Shown here piece by piece: positions 19,185-28,841 of a stretch of DNA of 64,000 nucleotides. This stretch comes from Ruegeria sp. A3M17 (GTDB taxonomy: Bacteria > Pseudomonadota > Alphaproteobacteria > Rhodobacterales > Rhodobacteraceae): contig NZ_QOCF01000018.1 in NCBI RefSeq assembly GCF_003318255.1, forward strand, positions 62,001-126,000, written 5' to 3'. A program made the position numbers and the translations under genes. The notes beneath the pieces are model-generated. The model made no database searches. It saw nothing but the letters and a program-made list of their open reading frames with translations, and was not told the origin of the DNA. How positions within the stretch are numbered: the stretch's first letter is position 1; every line of letters starts with the position of its first letter.

Positions 19185-21473
19185 GTGGCAACCCGAGCAC
19201 AGAGCGGGCTGATCGTATCGATTGATCGGTGGCGGAAATCCCGAAAACTGCGCAATTTTAGCACCCTGGGACTGGTCCTTTTGGGGCCGCTTCTGGCGTT
19301 GGCCACGTATCTGGTCATCGGTCCGTTCGATTTGGGTTCGGCAGCGCCCACGCTGCGGCTGATTCTGCTGGCCGATCTGGTCTACGTGCTGGTCGTTGCA
19401 GCACTTGTTCTGGGGCAGGTGTTCAGTCTGATTGCAGCGCGCCGGGCAAAATCTGCCGGGTCTCGTCTGCACCTGCGGCTGATCGGGGCGTTCACCTTGC
19501 TGGCCCTGGTACCGACAGTGACCGTCGCGATCTTTGCTGGGCTGACGGTGAATATCGGGCTTGAGGGATGGTTTTCGGATCGGGTCCGTCAGGTTGTCGG
19601 ATCATCTCTGTCGGCGGCCGAAGCCTATGAGCATGAACACCGCAGCGGCCTGACACAAGACGCTATCGTTCTTTCTCGGTTCCTCGACAATGCGCGAACG
19701 CTGGACTTCTACATCTCGGACGCAGAACTGCGCGAGGTTCTGGCACAGGGGCAATCGCAGATTCAGCGGGGCTTGCGCGAGGCATATGTCATTGATGGCA
19801 GTGGCGAAATCAAATCCCGCGGCGACCGATCCTACCTGTTCAACTATGAACCGCCGACACCGGAGCAGATGGTTGAGGCAACTGACAGTGACCTTCTGAT
19901 CATTGCCGATTGGCAAAACAACGAGTTCCGCGCGCTGGTGCCGTTGCAGGCTTATCTGGACCGGTATCTGTATGTTAGCCGCGAAGTGGATGGCGAACTG
20001 CTGAAATTGCTGGATGACACCAAGGAAACGGTTCAATTCTACCAACAGCTTGAAAGTGAAAGGGGCCGGGTTCTTTTTGAATTCGGGCTCTTGTACTTGG
20101 GCTTTGCAGTCATTCTGATCCTTGCCGCGATGTCTTTGGGGATGTGGTTCGCCGAACGCCTGTCGCGCCCGGTTGGCCGTCTGACAACCGCCGCACAAAG
20201 GGTCGGCGCCGGGGATCTGAGCGTTCAGGTCATCGAAGAGGCCAGCGATGACGAAATCGCCATGTTAGGTCGTTATTTCAATCAGATGACGCGGCAACTT
20301 AAAGGGCAGCGCGAAACGCTGTTGGAAAACACACGTCAGATCGAACGCCGCCGCCGCCTGTTCGATTCTGTACTGAGCTCGGTGACGTCCGGTGTAGTCG
20401 GCGTCGATTCGGATGGATGTGTCACATTCGTAAACCGCTCGGCCGAGCGTCTTCTGGATTGGTCGCGCGGAGAAGAACAATTGGCAATCGGCATCGCGGT
20501 TCCCGAATTCCTTCCCTTGTTCGAAAATCTGAAAGCCAGCGGTCAAGAGGCCGTGCAGGGTGAGGTTAAGGTCACGCGTAAGGGGCGGTTGGAAAACTTG
20601 CTCGTGCGCATGGCGATCCGGCGCGGCGAAGATGGCGGTTTGGAAGGCTACGTGGTGGCCTTTGATGACGTGACCGATCTGGTCAGTGCACAGCGTATGG
20701 CGGCCTGGGGCGATGTGGCCCGCCGTATTGCCCATGAGATCAAGAACCCGCTGACGCCCATCCAGCTCAGCGCGGAACGGATCAAGCGCAAGTTCTCGCG
20801 CAAACTGGACGAAGAGGATTGTGACAGCCTTGTATCCATGACCGATGTGATCGTGCGGCAGACCAACGATCTCCGGCGGATCGTGGACGAGTTCTCAAAA
20901 TTCGCGCGGATGCCTGAACCCGATCGGCGTGAGGAAAACGTCGTCGGCTTGGTGCGTGAAGCTGTTCTGTTGCAGCAAGCCGGGCAGCCGGATGTACAGA
21001 TCGACGCGACCCTGCCGGACAAGCCCATCCTGGCGGATGTCGACGCGACGATGTTGAACCAGGCGTTGACGAACTTGATAAAGAACGCGGGTGAGGCCAT
21101 TGAAACACTTAAGAAAAAAAGTCCACCAGAAAATTTGAAGCCACAGATCAAAGTGGACATTTCCAACGATGTTGCGGGGACGGTCATTACTATAGCGGAC
21201 AATGGCATTGGGTTGCCCGAAGATCGGGCGCGGTTGTTTGAACCCTATGTCACCACGCGCGACGAAGGCACGGGTCTGGGCCTGCCTATCGTCAAGAAAA
21301 TCATAGAAGAACATGGCGGAGCGCTGACTTTGGAAGACGCGCCCGTATTCGACGGACAGGACCATTTCGGTGCGATGGCTGTGATCCGTTTGCCGGGGGG
21401 CAAAATTTCCCAGACTGCAGCGCCACAAAAGCAGGCAATTCATACTAACAAACTGAAAGCAGGCCAAAGATGA
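19185..21473 (+). CDS. ntrY: Membrane sensor histidine kinase NtrY
   Basis: A 762-residue kinase starting at GTG, with a purine-rich GATGAGGG site just upstream. Membrane helices lie at about 28-46, 58-83, 98-120 and 298-322, enclosing a periplasmic domain of about 175 residues. HAMP (about 320-375), PAS (about 388-500), HisKA with His517 ([14 protein letters not shown]) and an HATPase domain with DNGIGLP and GTGLGLPIV follow. NtrYX systems sense nitrogen or redox state and control respiration and envelope genes in alphaproteobacteria. It overlaps ntrX by 4 bases. Confidence 0.96.
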   Translation: MATRAQSGLIVSIDRWRKSRKLRNFSTLGLVLLGPLLALATYLVIGPFDLGSAAPTLRLILLADLVYVLVVAALVLGQVFSLIAARRAKSAGSRLHLRLIGAFTLLALVPTVTVAIFAGLTVNIGLEGWFSDRVRQVVGSSLSAAEAYEHEHRSGLTQDAIVLSRFLDNARTLDFYISDAELREVLAQGQSQIQRGLREAYVIDGSGEIKSRGDRSYLFNYEPPTPEQMVEATDSDLLIIADWQNNEFRALVPLQAYLDRYLYVSREVDGELLKLLDDTKETVQFYQQLESERGRVLFEFGLLYLGFAVILILAAMSLGMWFAERLSRPVGRLTTAAQRVGAGDLSVQVIEEASDDEIAMLGRYFNQMTRQLKGQRETLLENTRQIERRRRLFDSVLSSVTSGVVGVDSDGCVTFVNRSAERLLDWSRGEEQLAIGIAVPEFLPLFENLKASGQEAVQGEVKVTRKGRLENLLVRMAIRRGEDGGLEGYVVAFDDVTDLVSAQRMAAWGDVARRIAHEIKNPLTPIQLSAERIKRKFSRKLDEEDCDSLVSMTDVIVRQTNDLRRIVDEFSKFARMPEPDRREENVVGLVREAVLLQQAGQPDVQIDATLPDKPILADVDATMLNQALTNLIKNAGEAIETLKKKSPPENLKPQIKVDISNDVAGTVITIADNGIGLPEDRARLFEPYVTTRDEGTGLGLPIVKKIIEEHGGALTLEDAPVFDGQDHFGAMAVIRLPGGKISQTAAPQKQAIHTNKLKAGQR

Positions 21474-22879
21474 GCGACATTCTGATCGTAGATGACGAAC
21501 GCGATATTCGCGAACTGGTGTCCGACATTCTGGAGGACGAAGGCTATTCAACCCGGCTGGCGGCAAACTCGGACGAGTGTATGTCGTCGATCAATTCCGA
21601 GCCACCGGGTCTGTTGATCCTTGATATCTGGCTGAAAGACAGCCGTATGGACGGGATCGATATCCTGAAGTCGGTTAAACGCGACAACCCTGACGTGCCG
21701 GTGGTGATCATTTCCGGTCACGGCAACATCGAGATTGCTGTGGCGGCCATCAAGCAGGGCGCTTACGATTTTATCGAAAAGCCGTTCAACATCGATCAAT
21801 TGATGGTCGTGATCCGGCGCGCCATGGAAACCTCGCGCCTGCGCCGCGAGAATGCCTCGCTCAAGCGCCGAGAGGTCACCAACTCAGACATGATTGGCAA
21901 ATCGGCCTCGTTCCGGGCAATGCAGAGCCAGCTGGACAAGGTCACAAAGTCGAACGGCCGCGTGATGTTGAGCGGGCCAGCTGGGTCGGGCAAAGAGATT
22001 GCTGCGCGTTATATCCACGCCCATTCCAACCGCGCCAACGCGCCATTTGTCACCGTCAACTGCGCCGGGGTCGAACCAGAGCGCGTCGAAGAGGTGCTAT
22101 TCGGGCGCGAGTCATCGGAACGCGGGATCGAATCCGGCTTGCTGGAAGAGGCTCATGGCGGGGTGATCTACTTTGACGAAGTGGCGGACATGCCATTGGG
22201 TACGCAATCCAAGATTCTGCGGGTTCTGGTCGACCAGCAATTCCAGCGGGTAGGCGGGTCTGACAAGGTGCGTGTGGATCTGAGGGTCATTTCGTCGACA
22301 AATCGCGATCTTGATGCCGAAATCGAAGCTGACCGGTTCCGTGAAGAGCTGTATCACCGCCTGAACGTTGTGCCGATCGCCGTGCCTTCGATGGAGGACC
22401 GGCGCGAGGATATTCCGGTTCTGGCGCAGCATTTCATCGAAATGTGCAACGAATCCCAAGGCTTGCCAATTCGCGAAATCTCGGAAGAGGCGGTGGCATT
22501 GTTGCAGACGATGACTTGGCCGGGCAATGTGCGTCAGCTGAAGAACCTGATCGAGCGTGTCCTGATCCTGGGTGATGGAACAGGTCCAATCGAAGCCCGC
22601 GAATTGCCGACCGAAGAAGAGAAAACCGACGACTCGGGCCGCGTGGTATTGTCCGGTGCGCTGGCAACCCTGCCGCTGCGCGAAGCGCGCGAGGCGTTCG
22701 AGCGCGAATACCTGCTGACCCAGATCAACCGCTTTGGTGGCAATATCAGCCGAACCGCCAGCTTTGTTGGCATGGAGCGCAGCGCGCTGCACCGTAAGCT
22801 GAAATCGCTTGGTGTTGTGACCTCGAACAAATCCGGGGCGCGGGTGGCGCAGATCGACGAACCGGAACCGGCGGAGTAA
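21470..22879 (+). CDS. ntrX: Response regulator NtrX lacking GAFTGA
   Basis: A 469-residue regulator. The receiver phosphoacceptor is D52, with the acidic pocket D8/D9/E10 and K104. The AAA+ domain has Walker A GPAGSGKE (about 169-176) and Walker B GVIYFDEVAD. The loop region reads VLFGRESSERGIESG, with no GAFTGA, so sigma-54 activation is unlikely. The C-terminal Fis-like helix-turn-helix is around GGNISRTASFVGMERSALHR. A perfect 8-bp inverted repeat surrounds its stop codon. Confidence 0.96.
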   Translation: MSDILIVDDERDIRELVSDILEDEGYSTRLAANSDECMSSINSEPPGLLILDIWLKDSRMDGIDILKSVKRDNPDVPVVIISGHGNIEIAVAAIKQGAYDFIEKPFNIDQLMVVIRRAMETSRLRRENASLKRREVTNSDMIGKSASFRAMQSQLDKVTKSNGRVMLSGPAGSGKEIAARYIHAHSNRANAPFVTVNCAGVEPERVEEVLFGRESSERGIESGLLEEAHGGVIYFDEVADMPLGTQSKILRVLVDQQFQRVGGSDKVRVDLRVISSTNRDLDAEIEADRFREELYHRLNVVPIAVPSMEDRREDIPVLAQHFIEMCNESQGLPIREISEEAVALLQTMTWPGNVRQLKNLIERVLILGDGTGPIEARELPTEEEKTDDSGRVVLSGALATLPLREAREAFEREYLLTQINRFGGNISRTASFVGMERSALHRKLKSLGVVTSNKSGARVAQIDEPEPAE

Positions 22880-22887
22880 TCCGCCGG
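22868..22887. terminator. Perfect inverted repeat over the ntrX stop codon
   Basis: CCGGCGGA, loop GTAA, TCCGCCGG. The ntrX TAA stop lies in the loop. It separates two convergent genes with 12 bases between their stops. There is no T-run on either side, so it may protect 3' ends or pause polymerase rather than act as a classic intrinsic terminator. Confidence 0.5.
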
Positions 22888-22891
22888 GACA

Positions 22892-23374
22892 TTACCCTGC
22901 CTGACCGGGGTTGATGATCTGAAATGAACCGTCGTCGAACTTCACATAGCAGGATTGGGTTCCCAACGGCGGCAGTTTCGTTGTGCGCGCAGGTGGAACC
23001 TGAGACTTTACGCTCTGTTTGCAGGGTGGCAGGCTGATTGGACGAAAGCCTTTTTTGGCCATGCATTGGGCCTCGACCTGATTGCGTAGACCGGCATTCA
23101 CGTCGACCGTATACACGCGCCCGGGTTCCCACCAGCCAGGCGAGCGATAGCAGTGCCCCCGGTTGTCGCAATAAGTGCGCCCCGGCCAGTATGTGGGCGG
23201 GCTTTGCCGCACCTGATTGGCGACGGGAACGTCATTTACCGCCTTAACCTGACATTGCGTGGTCTCGGACTGCGCGCGCGACACGCTTTCACCTTCGCGG
23301 TAGTACAGCGAAAGTGGACCGCTGCATGCGGACAGGACAGTCAGCGGAATTAGTAAGTGAAGCACTGATTTCAT
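22892..23374 (-). CDS. Cysteine-containing lipoprotein of unknown function
   Basis: A 160-residue secreted protein with a type II signal peptide: MKSVLHLLIPLTVLSAC, lipobox LSAC, lipidated Cys17. The mature part has several cysteines, a proline/tyrosine/tryptophan-rich centre (PPTYWPGRTYCDNRGHCY) and ends with CYVKFDDGSFQIINPGQAG. I do not recognise the family. It is convergent with ntrX. Confidence 0.75.
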   Translation of the reverse strand: MKSVLHLLIPLTVLSACSGPLSLYYREGESVSRAQSETTQCQVKAVNDVPVANQVRQSPPTYWPGRTYCDNRGHCYRSPGWWEPGRVYTVDVNAGLRNQVEAQCMAKKGFRPISLPPCKQSVKSQVPPARTTKLPPLGTQSCYVKFDDGSFQIINPGQAG

Positions 23375-23470
23375 AGGGTTATCTTGCCCCAGCTTTGTCT
23401 GAATGACAATTCAATTGACCGCTATAGGGGCATCTGTCATTCAAGGATTTCAGGCAGAAGGGCCAGAAAC

Positions 23471-24847
23471 ATGAAGGTCATCATTTGCGGTGCCGGCCAG
23501 GTCGGCTGGCAGATCGCACGTCACTTGTCGGGCGAACTGAATGACGTAACGGTGGTGGACAACAATCCCGATCTGGTGCGCCGGGCGACGGAAACGCTGG
23601 ATGTTCAGGGGATTGCCGGATTTGCAAGCTATCCTGACGTGCTTGAGCGTGCAGGCGCGCGTGATGCCGATATGATCATCGCAGCGACCCATTCGGACGA
23701 GGTGAATATGGTCACCTGTCAGATGGCGCATTCGATCTTTTCCATCCAGCGCAAGATCGCACGATTGCGGGCGAAATCGTATTTGCAGGCGATCCATTCG
23801 GATCTGTTCCGTCGTGACCACTTGCCCATCGACGTCGTGATCAGCCCTGAACGCGAAGTGGCGGCAGCCGCCATGCGCCGCCTGTCTGCCCCGTCCGCCT
23901 TTGATACTGAGATGTTCATGGATGGGCAGGCGCAGCTTCTGGGCATTCGCATCGACGAAGATTGCCCCATTGTGAACACACCCTTGCGGCAGCTCACGGA
24001 CCTGTTTTCGACCCTCAGCTCAATTGTCGTTGGTGTTCGGCGCGATGGCACGCTGTTTGCGCCTGAATCCGAAGATCAGCTGTTTGTCGGCGACGAATGC
24101 TATGTCTTTACCAATGTCAAAGACGTGGACCGCACGATGGAGGTTTTTGGCAAGGCCCAAAAGAAACAGGACCGCGTCGTGATCGTTGGTGGCGGCAATG
24201 TCGGGCTGGAAGTTGCCCGGACGCTGGAAGAGCGTGAAAGCCGCGTGCGCGCCAAGGTGATCGAGCGTGATCGCCAAAGCGCCGAAATTGCCGCCGAAAC
24301 ACTGGAACGGACGATTGTCCTGAATGGCGACGGGCTGGATGCCGCCTTGTTGCGCGAGGCCGGGATCGAACGCGCCGACGCGATGCTTGCGGTCACCGAT
24401 GACGACCGTGCCAACATGCTGGCCGCGGTGCGGGCCAAGGCCGAAGGTTGTGCCTTGGCAATTGCCTTGATCAATGATCCCAGCATGGTGGCCCTGATGG
24501 GGCCGCTGGGGATCGACGCCTACATTAACCCGCGTGCAACCACTGTCAGCTCGATCCTGCGCCATATTCGCCATGGGCGGGTGCGGCAGGTCTATTCTAT
24601 CGGGGATGCCGAGGCAGAAGTGATCGAGGCCGAGGTGCTGTCGACTTCACCCATGGCAGGGCAGAAGCTGCGGGATATCGATTTTCCCGAAGGCGTTCTG
24701 GTTGGCGCCGTCCGAAAAGGCGATGAGCTTTTGCGCCCGACCGGCAGCCTGCGGATCGACGAAAAGGACGTGGTGGCAATCTTTGCGATGGCCAAGGACG
24801 TGCCCGAGGTCGAGCGCCTGATGCAGGTTTCAATCGATTTCTTCTGA
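23471..24847 (+). CDS. trkA: Potassium uptake regulatory protein TrkA
   Basis: A 458-residue cytoplasmic gating subunit. It is a tandem of two RCK units, each with an NAD-binding Rossmann fold (VIICGAGQVGWQIA at the N-terminus, VVIVGGGNVGLEVA near 235) followed by a TrkA-C domain. The longer frame upstream (from 23384) is ignored because the Rossmann strand begins at the chosen ATG. Its stop overlaps the trkH start by 1 base. Confidence 0.97.
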   Translation: MKVIICGAGQVGWQIARHLSGELNDVTVVDNNPDLVRRATETLDVQGIAGFASYPDVLERAGARDADMIIAATHSDEVNMVTCQMAHSIFSIQRKIARLRAKSYLQAIHSDLFRRDHLPIDVVISPEREVAAAAMRRLSAPSAFDTEMFMDGQAQLLGIRIDEDCPIVNTPLRQLTDLFSTLSSIVVGVRRDGTLFAPESEDQLFVGDECYVFTNVKDVDRTMEVFGKAQKKQDRVVIVGGGNVGLEVARTLEERESRVRAKVIERDRQSAEIAAETLERTIVLNGDGLDAALLREAGIERADAMLAVTDDDRANMLAAVRAKAEGCALAIALINDPSMVALMGPLGIDAYINPRATTVSSILRHIRHGRVRQVYSIGDAEAEVIEAEVLSTSPMAGQKLRDIDFPEGVLVGAVRKGDELLRPTGSLRIDEKDVVAIFAMAKDVPEVERLMQVSIDFF

Positions 24848-26385
24848 TGGCGCGCGCTCGGAGACAACAGATCACTTTGATACAGCGGCTGCCGCTGTTT
24901 CTGTTGATCTGGGGAATTGCCGCGTTATCGATGTGGATTCCGGCGATTTACGCGCTGGCCTTGGATGATCACGACACGTCGCGATCGTTTTTCTATTCCG
25001 GCCTTCTTGGGCTGTTCGTGGTGTCCACGATTGCTGTGGCAGCATCAAACCGGATGCCGCGACGCGGGACGCTGGGGCAATTGGCCGTGTTGCTGGGGTG
25101 TTTTACCGTTCTGCCGCTGTTTCTGGCAATTCCGCTGCATGATGCCTTGGGCACCACCACTTTTTTGAACGCGTATTTCGATATGGTCAGCGCTGTGACC
25201 ACCACCGGTGCAGATCTGTTTCCTGACCCCGATCGCCTGACCGCGCCGCTGCACCTGTGGCGTGCTTTAGTCGGCTGGATGGGTGGTTTGCTGATGTGGA
25301 TTGCTGCGGCTGCAATTCTGGCACCCTTGTCGCTGGGCGGGTTCGAGATTACAGCGCGTGGCCAGCCCGGTCGCCCGGTGTCGGGCGTCGCACAAAGCGA
25401 AGAGGTCGACCCCCGTGGCCGTCTGATCCGTGTGACCCGGACCCTGACACCAGTCTATACCGGTCTGACCGCAACCATATGGATATTGCTGCTGATCGCG
25501 GGCGAAAATGGCCTGACTGCTGTGTGTCACGCCATGTCAACCATGGCCACATCAGGGATATCTCCGGTCGGCGGGCTGGAGGGGGCGCAGGCCGGAATAA
25601 CGGGCGAAGCGATCCTGTTTCTGTTCCTGTTCTTCGCCTTGTCGCGGCTGACCTTTTCGACCGATACGGCAACCACAGGCTATTCCCGGCTGGACCAAGA
25701 CCCCGAATTCCGGATTGGCCTGATGATTGTGGGTGTCGTCGCGGCACTGTTGTTCGCGCGCGTTTGGGCCGGTGTTCTGGAAATCGGCAATCAGTTGGAA
25801 CCGCTTCAGGCACTTAGCGTGATCTGGGGCATGATCTTTACGGCGTTGTCTTTCCTGACCACAGCCGGATTCGAAAGCGCAAACTGGAACGATGCGCAGC
25901 AATTGTCCGGCCTTGGCACCCCAGGGCTGATCCTGATGGGCCTCGCCCTGATCGGAGGAGGGGTGGCCACTACGGCGGGCGGGGTCAAACTGTTGCGGGT
26001 CTTTGCCCTGTACCTCAATGGCGCGCGCGAGATTGATCGGTTGATCTATCCCTCATCCGTCAGTGGCATTGGCGGCGGTAACCGTCGCATTCAAAGCGAT
26101 GGGGCCTTTATCGCGTGGATCTTCCTGATGATGTTTGCCCTGACCGCAGCACTGTTCAATCTGTTGCTGGCCGCGATGGGGTCGGGGTTTGAACAGGCGA
26201 TGGTCCTCAGCGTTGCCGCGCTCAGCACCACCGGGCCGCTGATCGAACTGGCCACTGATGTTCCCATCCGTCTGGTCGATTTGCCCTGGGGCGCAAAGCT
26301 GACCATGTGTGCTGCGATGGTGATCGGGCGACTGGAAACATTGGCGATCATTGCGCTGATTACGCCAACCCTCTGGCGAGACTAA
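24847..26385 (+). CDS. trkH: Potassium uptake membrane protein TrkH
   Basis: A 512-residue potassium-translocating subunit with about ten or more helices. The four pore-loop filter regions can be seen as VTTTGADLFPD, MATSGISPVGG, LTTAGFES and STTGPLIELATDV. It is co-translated with trkA and acts with it as a sodium- or proton-linked potassium importer, relevant for a marine lifestyle. Confidence 0.96.
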   Translation: MARARRQQITLIQRLPLFLLIWGIAALSMWIPAIYALALDDHDTSRSFFYSGLLGLFVVSTIAVAASNRMPRRGTLGQLAVLLGCFTVLPLFLAIPLHDALGTTTFLNAYFDMVSAVTTTGADLFPDPDRLTAPLHLWRALVGWMGGLLMWIAAAAILAPLSLGGFEITARGQPGRPVSGVAQSEEVDPRGRLIRVTRTLTPVYTGLTATIWILLLIAGENGLTAVCHAMSTMATSGISPVGGLEGAQAGITGEAILFLFLFFALSRLTFSTDTATTGYSRLDQDPEFRIGLMIVGVVAALLFARVWAGVLEIGNQLEPLQALSVIWGMIFTALSFLTTAGFESANWNDAQQLSGLGTPGLILMGLALIGGGVATTAGGVKLLRVFALYLNGAREIDRLIYPSSVSGIGGGNRRIQSDGAFIAWIFLMMFALTAALFNLLLAAMGSGFEQAMVLSVAALSTTGPLIELATDVPIRLVDLPWGAKLTMCAAMVIGRLETLAIIALITPTLWRD

Positions 26386-26511
26386 GAATCCTCACCTTTG
26401 CCGACGCCTTATTTTTCATCTGGAATATCGGTTAACGACACTCCATACTCTGCCAGAGGGAGCGCGTTGGTCCGCAGCGCGTAGCAAGAACAATGGCGAG
26501 ATTATAATAAT

Positions 26512-26751
26512 ATGGCTTCGGACAGACAGAATCTGCAGGACGCGTTCCTGAATAATGTACGGAAAGCAAAGGTCCCGGTCACAATTTTCCTGATCAACGG
26601 CGTGAAATTGCAGGGTGTCATCACCTGGTTCGACAATTTCTGCGTATTGTTGCGCCGCGACGGACAGTCGCAGCTGGTCTACAAACACGCAATTTCAACG
26701 ATTATGCCGTCGCAGCCGATCAACCTGTATGAGGGCGAAGACGCCTCTTGA
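26512..26751 (+). CDS. hfq: RNA chaperone Hfq
   Basis: A 79-residue Sm-like hexamer subunit that pairs small RNAs with mRNAs. Sm1 is [16 protein letters not shown] with [11 protein letters not shown], and Sm2 is [11 protein letters not shown]. The protein is short, with a minimal C-terminal tail, as usual in alphaproteobacteria. Its stop overlaps the hflX start by 1 base (TGATGG). A candidate Hfq-type small RNA lies at 46457-46532 in this window. Confidence 0.98.
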   Translation: MASDRQNLQDAFLNNVRKAKVPVTIFLINGVKLQGVITWFDNFCVLLRRDGQSQLVYKHAISTIMPSQPINLYEGEDAS

Positions 26752-28022
26752 TGGAACATGACAGGACGCGCACCCGGGCTTGGGTGCTGCATCCGGAAAT
26801 CAAATCAGATGAACAGCGCCGTGTCCCTGGACCGGCGCTGGAAGAGGCGGTGGCGCTGGCTGCCGCTTTGCCCGATCTGGATGTGATCGGGTCCGATATT
26901 GTGCGGCTGCCGCGTGCCCAGCCGGGGCTGTTGTTCGGTACCGGCAAGATCGAGGAGCTGGGCGAACGGTTTCATGACGCCGAGGTCGAGCTGGTTCTGA
27001 TCGATGGTCCCGTGACTCCAGTTCAGCAGCGCAATCTGGAAAAGGCGTGGAAGGTTAAAATCCTCGACCGGACCGGGTTGATTTTGGAGATTTTCAGCGA
27101 CCGCGCCCGTACCCGTGAAGGTGTGCTGCAGGTCGAGATGGCCGCGCTCAGCTATCAGCGAACGCGTCTGGTTCGCGCCTGGACCCACCTTGAACGTCAG
27201 CGGGGCGGATTGGGGTTTGTCGGTGGTCCCGGTGAAACCCAGATCGAGGCTGACCGAAGGGCGATCGATGACCAGCTTGTGCGCCTGCGCCGTCAATTGC
27301 AGAAGGTGATCAAGACCCGGACCTTGCACCGTGCCGCTCGGGCAAAGGTGCCGTATCCGATTGTTGCGTTGGTGGGCTATACGAACGCCGGTAAATCAAC
27401 TTTGTTCAATCGCCTGACCGGTGCAGAGGTAATGGCAAAGGACATGCTGTTTGCCACGCTGGACCCTACTATGCGGCGGGTTGAACTGCCCGATGGTCCC
27501 GAGGTGATTCTGTCGGACACGGTGGGGTTCATTTCGAACTTGCCAACCGAACTGGTCGCGGCCTTCCGCGCCACACTTGAAGAGGTTCTGGGCGCAGATA
27601 TCGTCGTGCATGTGCGCGACATCAGCCATGAAGACACCGAGGCGCAAGCCCGTGATGTCGAAACCATTTTGACCTCGTTGGGCGTTGATGACGAACGGCC
27701 CCGGCTTGAGGTCTGGAACAAGATCGACCTGTTGAACGAAGATGAGCGCGAAGCCACGTTTGCCCGGGCCGACCGCGACCCGTCGATCTTTGCCATTTCC
27801 GCCGTGACGGGCGAAGGCATCGAACCGTTGCTGGCCGAGATTGCGGTTAACTTGCAAGGGGTTCGGCACGAGACGGTTCTGACGCTGGCGTTTGCCGAAG
27901 GCAACAAGCGTGCGTGGTTGTTCCGTGAGGATGTCGTTCAATCCGAAGAGCAGACGGATGACGGATTTCAGATCACCGTATTGTGGACCGACAAGCAGGC
28001 AGCGCAGTTCGCCGCGCTTTGA
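26751..28022 (+). CDS. hflX: GTPase HflX
   Basis: A 423-residue ribosome-associated GTPase that rescues stalled or heat-damaged ribosomes. The N-terminal HflX domain includes the GTGKIEEL stretch and the glycine-rich RGGLGFVGGPGETQIE linker. The G domain has G1 GYTNAGKST, G3 DTVGFI and G4 NKID. I use the ATG at 26751, not the TTG one codon earlier. hfq-hflX is a conserved pair. Confidence 0.97.
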   Translation: MEHDRTRTRAWVLHPEIKSDEQRRVPGPALEEAVALAAALPDLDVIGSDIVRLPRAQPGLLFGTGKIEELGERFHDAEVELVLIDGPVTPVQQRNLEKAWKVKILDRTGLILEIFSDRARTREGVLQVEMAALSYQRTRLVRAWTHLERQRGGLGFVGGPGETQIEADRRAIDDQLVRLRRQLQKVIKTRTLHRAARAKVPYPIVALVGYTNAGKSTLFNRLTGAEVMAKDMLFATLDPTMRRVELPDGPEVILSDTVGFISNLPTELVAAFRATLEEVLGADIVVHVRDISHEDTEAQARDVETILTSLGVDDERPRLEVWNKIDLLNEDEREATFARADRDPSIFAISAVTGEGIEPLLAEIAVNLQGVRHETVLTLAFAEGNKRAWLFREDVVQSEEQTDDGFQITVLWTDKQAAQFAAL

Positions 28023-28040
28023 TCTATTCCCGAGGACATA

Positions 28041-28325
28041 ATGGCAGAAGCTAAGGTGGTTCTGCGTGGTCATATTTCCGTGCCTGCCGACCGGATCACG
28101 CAGGTGCGGGAGGCTTTGCCGGACCACATCGCCCTGACGCGAGCCGAACCGGGGTGCATCTCATTCGACGTGACAAAAGACGTGGATATTCCGGGTCGCT
28201 TCAACGTGTGCGAAATCTTTGAGAACCAAGCGGCCTTTGACGCCCATCAGGCGCGATCCAAAGCCTCGACCTGGTTCAAGGTGACAGAAGGTATTTCGCG
28301 CGACTACCAGATCACGTGCGTTTAG
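28041..28325 (+). CDS. ABM-domain monooxygenase-like protein
   Basis: A 94-residue single antibiotic-biosynthesis-monooxygenase domain (YgiN-like). Marks are VPADRITQVREALPDHI, the EPGCISFDVTKD stretch and FNVCEIFENQAAFDAHQ, as in small dimeric quinol-type monooxygenases. The substrate cannot be told from sequence. CGAGGA precedes the ATG; it follows hflX by 18 bases and may share its transcript. Confidence 0.85.
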   Translation: MAEAKVVLRGHISVPADRITQVREALPDHIALTRAEPGCISFDVTKDVDIPGRFNVCEIFENQAAFDAHQARSKASTWFKVTEGISRDYQITCV

Positions 28326-28337
28326 GCGGGGCGTCCG

Positions 28338-28733
28338 CTACTGCCCGTCTATCTGGCGCTGATAGTCGTCAGCATCGAACCAACCCAGCGACGATTGCAC
28401 CTTGTTGTCAGCGGTCAATTCCCATTCTTCCCAACCACGCGTGACGACGTGGTTGCCGGTCTCTGAGTGATGGCCTTCCAGCGTCCAGACAAAAATCGCG
28501 TGTGATCCGGCCCAACGCAGCATGTCGCAGCGCACTTCCAGATCCGGAAAGTCGGCGTAGAAGCCACGCGCCATTTCTGCGACGGCGGCGCGGCCGACAA
28601 TTGGTTCACCCCGGTTGATCGTGATCTGCCCGTTGGGTGCAAAAAAGCTGGCAACCGCATTTGGGTCGCCCGAGCTCCACGCGATTGCGTAATCGCGTGC
28701 GAGATTGTTCAACATATCCCGAAAACTGGCCAT
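28338..28733 (-). CDS. NTF2/SnoaL-like fold protein
   Basis: A 131-residue protein starting MASFRDMLNN. The pattern of an N-terminal helix, WSSGDPNAVASFFAPNG, then beta-strands with HAIFVWTLEGHH, fits the SnoaL/NTF2-like superfamily of small enzymes and binding proteins. The activity is unknown. Upstream codons in the same frame (to 28820) lack similarity. It is convergent with the ABM protein and follows the penicillin acylase gene direction. Confidence 0.75.
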   Translation of the reverse strand: MASFRDMLNNLARDYAIAWSSGDPNAVASFFAPNGQITINRGEPIVGRAAVAEMARGFYADFPDLEVRCDMLRWAGSHAIFVWTLEGHHSETGNHVVTRGWEEWELTADNKVQSSLGWFDADDYQRQIDGQ

Positions 28734-28841
28734 CTGTACCCCCAAGGTCCCGAATTGTCGGCTTGCAGATCGTAGGCGAAAACACCTGCGCGCGTCCACG
28801 GCAGCTTGCAAAAGGGGCAAGGTCCTGCCGAAGCAGTGAAA

